Both the position numbers and the translations under genes were made by a program. A DNA stretch of 5,915 nucleotides from CAZNLL01 sp964573885 (lineage in GTDB: Bacteria; Desulfobacterota; DSM-4660; Desulfatiglandales; Desulfatiglandaceae): NCBI GenBank assembly GCA_964573885.1, contig CAZNLL010000178.1:1-5915 (forward strand). The letters are read 5' to 3'. The notes under the pieces are model-generated. The model was not told the origin of the DNA and did not search any database. It saw only the letters and a program-made list of their open reading frames with translations. Positions 4,437-5,915 of this stretch are shown here, one piece after another. Every line of letters starts with the position of its first letter. The first letter of the stretch is position 1.

Positions 4437-5681
4437 ATGACTCATCACTCTCCCTCACCTCTCATGTTTCCCATCCACCAGGCCTTCGACCAAACGGCCA
4501 TTTCCGATGTCTCCGCCGGCATCCGCTCCGCCTTTCAAAAGACCAGCCTGGTTCCAAAAGTAAAGCCGGGCCAGAAGGTGGCCGTGGCAGTGGGCTCCCG
4601 GGGCATCCACAACCTCTCCCTCATGGTGGCCACGGTCGTCTCATGCCTCCGGGACCTGGGCCTGAATCCCTTCATCTTTCCCGCAATGGGCTCCCACGGC
4701 GGGGCCACGGCCCAAGGCCAGGTGGCGGTGCTCGAGGACCTGGGCATAAGCCCTTCCACAGTGAAGGCCCCGGTCATAAGCACCATGGATGTGGTCTCCC
4801 TGGGCCGGCTCGAATCCGGGGCCGAGGTATGGTTTTCCAAAGATGCCCTGGAGGCCGACCACGTGGCACTCATCAATCGCGTCAAGCCCCACACCCTTTT
4901 TCACGGGGAGGTTGAATCCGGCCTTTGCAAGATGCTCACCGTGGGCTGCGGCAAACACCAGGGGGCTGAAGCCATGCACAAGTTCGGGCTCGGCGCGTCA
5001 ATCGTGCCCGCCGCCGGCATCATCCTGAAGAAGGCCCCAATCCTTTGCGGCCTTGCCCTGGTTGAAAATGCCCGGGAATTGACCCACACCCTCACCCTGG
5101 CGACCCCGGAAGGCTTTGTCAAAACCGACCAGGAGCTTTTGAGCCTCGCCCGCAATCTCCTGCCCAGGATTCCCCTGGACGTCCTTGATATTCTCGTCGT
5201 GGATGAGATGGGCAAAAACATCAGCGGCGCAGGTATTGACCCGAATGTGGTGGGTTTTTGGCGCAGAATGGGGGGTCCCAGGGAACCGGATTACCGTACT
5301 CTGATTGTCCTGGACCTCACCCGGGAATCTCAGGGTAACGCCGTGGGAATAGGCATGGTGGACCTTACCACCAGGCAGGTCATCGACAAGATAGACATGG
5401 AGGCCTCCTATACCAATGCCATTGCCACGGGCCTTTGGACCAGTGTCCGCCTCCCCATAGCCTTGGAGAACGACAAAGCCGTTCTGGAAACAGCCCTCTC
5501 AAAGGTAAGGGACCCCGACAAGGTACGCATGGTGCGGATCGTCAATACCTTGAAATTGGAAACCTTTTGGGCCTCCGGGGCCCTGCTGGCCGAACTCCGT
5601 CCCAAACAAGGCATCAGGGTGGATGACACCCCCTTGCCCCTCCAATTCGACCCCCACGGCCGCCTCCTCCCGTCCAGGTAA
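4437..5681 (+). CDS. LarA-superfamily nickel-pincer-dependent racemase/epimerase homologue
   Basis: 414 residues, against about 424 for Lactobacillus plantarum LarA. The first nine residues (MTHHSPSPL) may not be native. M10 (ATG 4464, beginning MFPIHQAF) looks like the conserved family start but has no ribosome binding site, whereas ATG 4437 has a weak one inside a repeat. The N-terminal domain carries GSRGI (53-57), AMGSHGG (83-89), KPHTLFHGEVESGLCKML (150-167) and an AMH at 179-181. By spacing to LarA (numbering from memory), H87 and H152 match catalytic His108 and His174, K165 the pincer-cofactor lysine Lys184, and H181 the nickel ligand His200. The LarA DxTR signature is replaced by GSRG. 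The C-terminal half contains DEMGKNISGAGIDPNVVG (256-273). LarA interconverts lactate enantiomers in the cytoplasm. Substrates of this subgroup are probably other 2-hydroxyacids. The cofactor-making partners (LarB, LarC, LarE) are not in the window. Confidence 0.85.
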   Translation: MTHHSPSPLMFPIHQAFDQTAISDVSAGIRSAFQKTSLVPKVKPGQKVAVAVGSRGIHNLSLMVATVVSCLRDLGLNPFIFPAMGSHGGATAQGQVAVLEDLGISPSTVKAPVISTMDVVSLGRLESGAEVWFSKDALEADHVALINRVKPHTLFHGEVESGLCKMLTVGCGKHQGAEAMHKFGLGASIVPAAGIILKKAPILCGLALVENARELTHTLTLATPEGFVKTDQELLSLARNLLPRIPLDVLDILVVDEMGKNISGAGIDPNVVGFWRRMGGPREPDYRTLIVLDLTRESQGNAVGIGMVDLTTRQVIDKIDMEASYTNAIATGLWTSVRLPIALENDKAVLETALSKVRDPDKVRMVRIVNTLKLETFWASGALLAELRPKQGIRVDDTPLPLQFDPHGRLLPSR

Positions 5682-5685
5682 TCAA

Positions 5686-5704
5686 GGGTCCGCTCCGCGG
5701 ACCC
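5686..5704 (+). repeat. Perfect 8-bp hairpin GGGTCCGC/GCGGACCC (copy 2)
   Basis: The stem is identical to that at 2291-2309 but with a TCC loop, beginning 5 bp after the LarA-like stop codon. It is followed by GGGGCGGTTCCAAAATC and six T residues at 5722-5727. The T-run starts 17 nt past the stem, too far for a textbook intrinsic terminator, although the position would suit transcription termination. Confidence 0.7.
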
Positions 5705-5745
5705 GGGGCGGTTCCAAAATCTTTTTTCCGCCGCCCAGCGGCAAT

Positions 5746-5780
5746 CTTGAATATTGAATTTGGAATCCCAGCAAAGCTGG
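5746..5780 (+). repeat. NNNGAAT heptamer array with hairpin (copy 4)
   Basis: Three units, CTTGAAT (5746), ATTGAAT (5753) and TTGGAAT (5760), are followed by the hairpin CCAGC-AAA-GCTGG (5768-5780). The stem is the same as at 67-79 and 2416-2428, with one loop change (GAA to AAA). It presumably precedes another gene beyond the window. Confidence 0.85.
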
Positions 5781-5847
5781 CCCCGGCCGTTTCATACCCA
5801 ACTCCGAAGCTATCTCCTCGGCTGGGGCCCCCCCACCTTCTCCCCCA

Positions 5848-5915
5848 CGGACCTATTTCCGCCGGGGAGTGCCTGTGGGGCGAAGCTCGAAAAGCGAAGG
5901 CGCACCTGTGGGGCG
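5848..5915 (+). repeat. Dispersed 20-bp repeat and a short direct repeat at the window edge
   Basis: Positions 5848-5867 match 4232-4251 at 19 of 20 bases (CGGAC, A or C, then TATTTCCGCCGGGG). Here the sequence lacks the right arm that makes a hairpin at 4240-4269. CCTGTGGGGCG then occurs at 5872-5882 and again at 5905-5915, 33 bp apart, the second copy running to the window end. I see no gene in 5682-5915. Confidence 0.6.

Noticed and set aside
3969..4448. Minus-strand 159-codon frame through the AbfD-LarA gap
   Set aside because: It runs through the repeat arrays and hairpins and overlaps the end of the AbfD-like gene; it has no ribosome binding site and no recognisable domain.
5686..5727. 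Intrinsic terminator after the LarA-like gene
   Set aside because: The hairpin is good, but the T6 run begins 17 nt after it and the same hairpin occurs in mid-array at 2291-2309, so I call it a repeat and leave termination as a possibility.
5872..5915. Possible start of a CRISPR array
   Set aside because: Only an 11-bp word repeats twice, with 22 bp between copies; there are no 24-37 bp repeats and no cas gene. The short 7-9 bp arrays elsewhere are contiguous, without spacers.

Overview
The window carries three complete genes, all on the + strand, separated by unusually elaborate non-coding DNA. The genes are a secreted double-LysM protein (84-1868), a divergent member of the 4-hydroxybutyryl-CoA dehydratase (AbfD) / 4-hydroxyphenylacetate 3-hydroxylase flavoprotein family that keeps cysteines for an iron-sulfur cluster (2543-3997), and a LarA-superfamily (nickel-pincer) hydroxyacid racemase or epimerase homologue (4437-5681). 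GC-rich third codon positions, an AbfD-type oxygen-sensitive enzyme and a LarA-type protein fit a strict anaerobe. Desulfobacterota (sulfate-reducing or syntrophic) is my best guess, but it is an inference and no marker gene in the window settles it.

The striking part is the intergenic DNA (1-83, 1869-2542, 3998-4436, 5682-5915). It is built almost entirely from short quasi-tandem arrays with unit lengths of exactly 7, 8 or 9 bp. Each unit has a fixed core and variable flanking bases, for example NNNGAAT (7), CANATCN (7), AGGATTCN (8), GACCCNTY (8), NNNAACGAN (9) and AGACCANNN (9). Small GC-rich hairpins sit at the borders of many arrays. The same modules recur in all four non-coding stretches. 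An NNNGAAT array ending in a hairpin lies 5' of each of the three genes in the same orientation, and a fourth copy lies after the last gene. Stem variants CCAGC/GCTGG and CCGGC/GCCGG differ by a compensatory base-pair change.

The arrays touch the genes. The only usable start codons of the LysM gene (TTG at 84 or 105) lie inside a heptamer array, and the ATG of the LarA-like gene follows a nonamer array by one base. The AbfD-like gene instead has an ordinary AT-rich leader with a perfect Shine-Dalgarno. Between the second and third genes, a 12-bp perfect inverted repeat (4053-4064 / 4306-4317) brackets four consecutive hairpins, which looks like a mobile or structured-RNA element.

Metabolically, the AbfD-like and LarA-like proteins could both act in hydroxyacid or hydroxyacyl-CoA metabolism. 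They are separated by about 440 bp of repeats and are not an obvious tight operon. The AbfD-like protein lacks several residues described as catalytic in the classical dehydratase, so its reaction is open.
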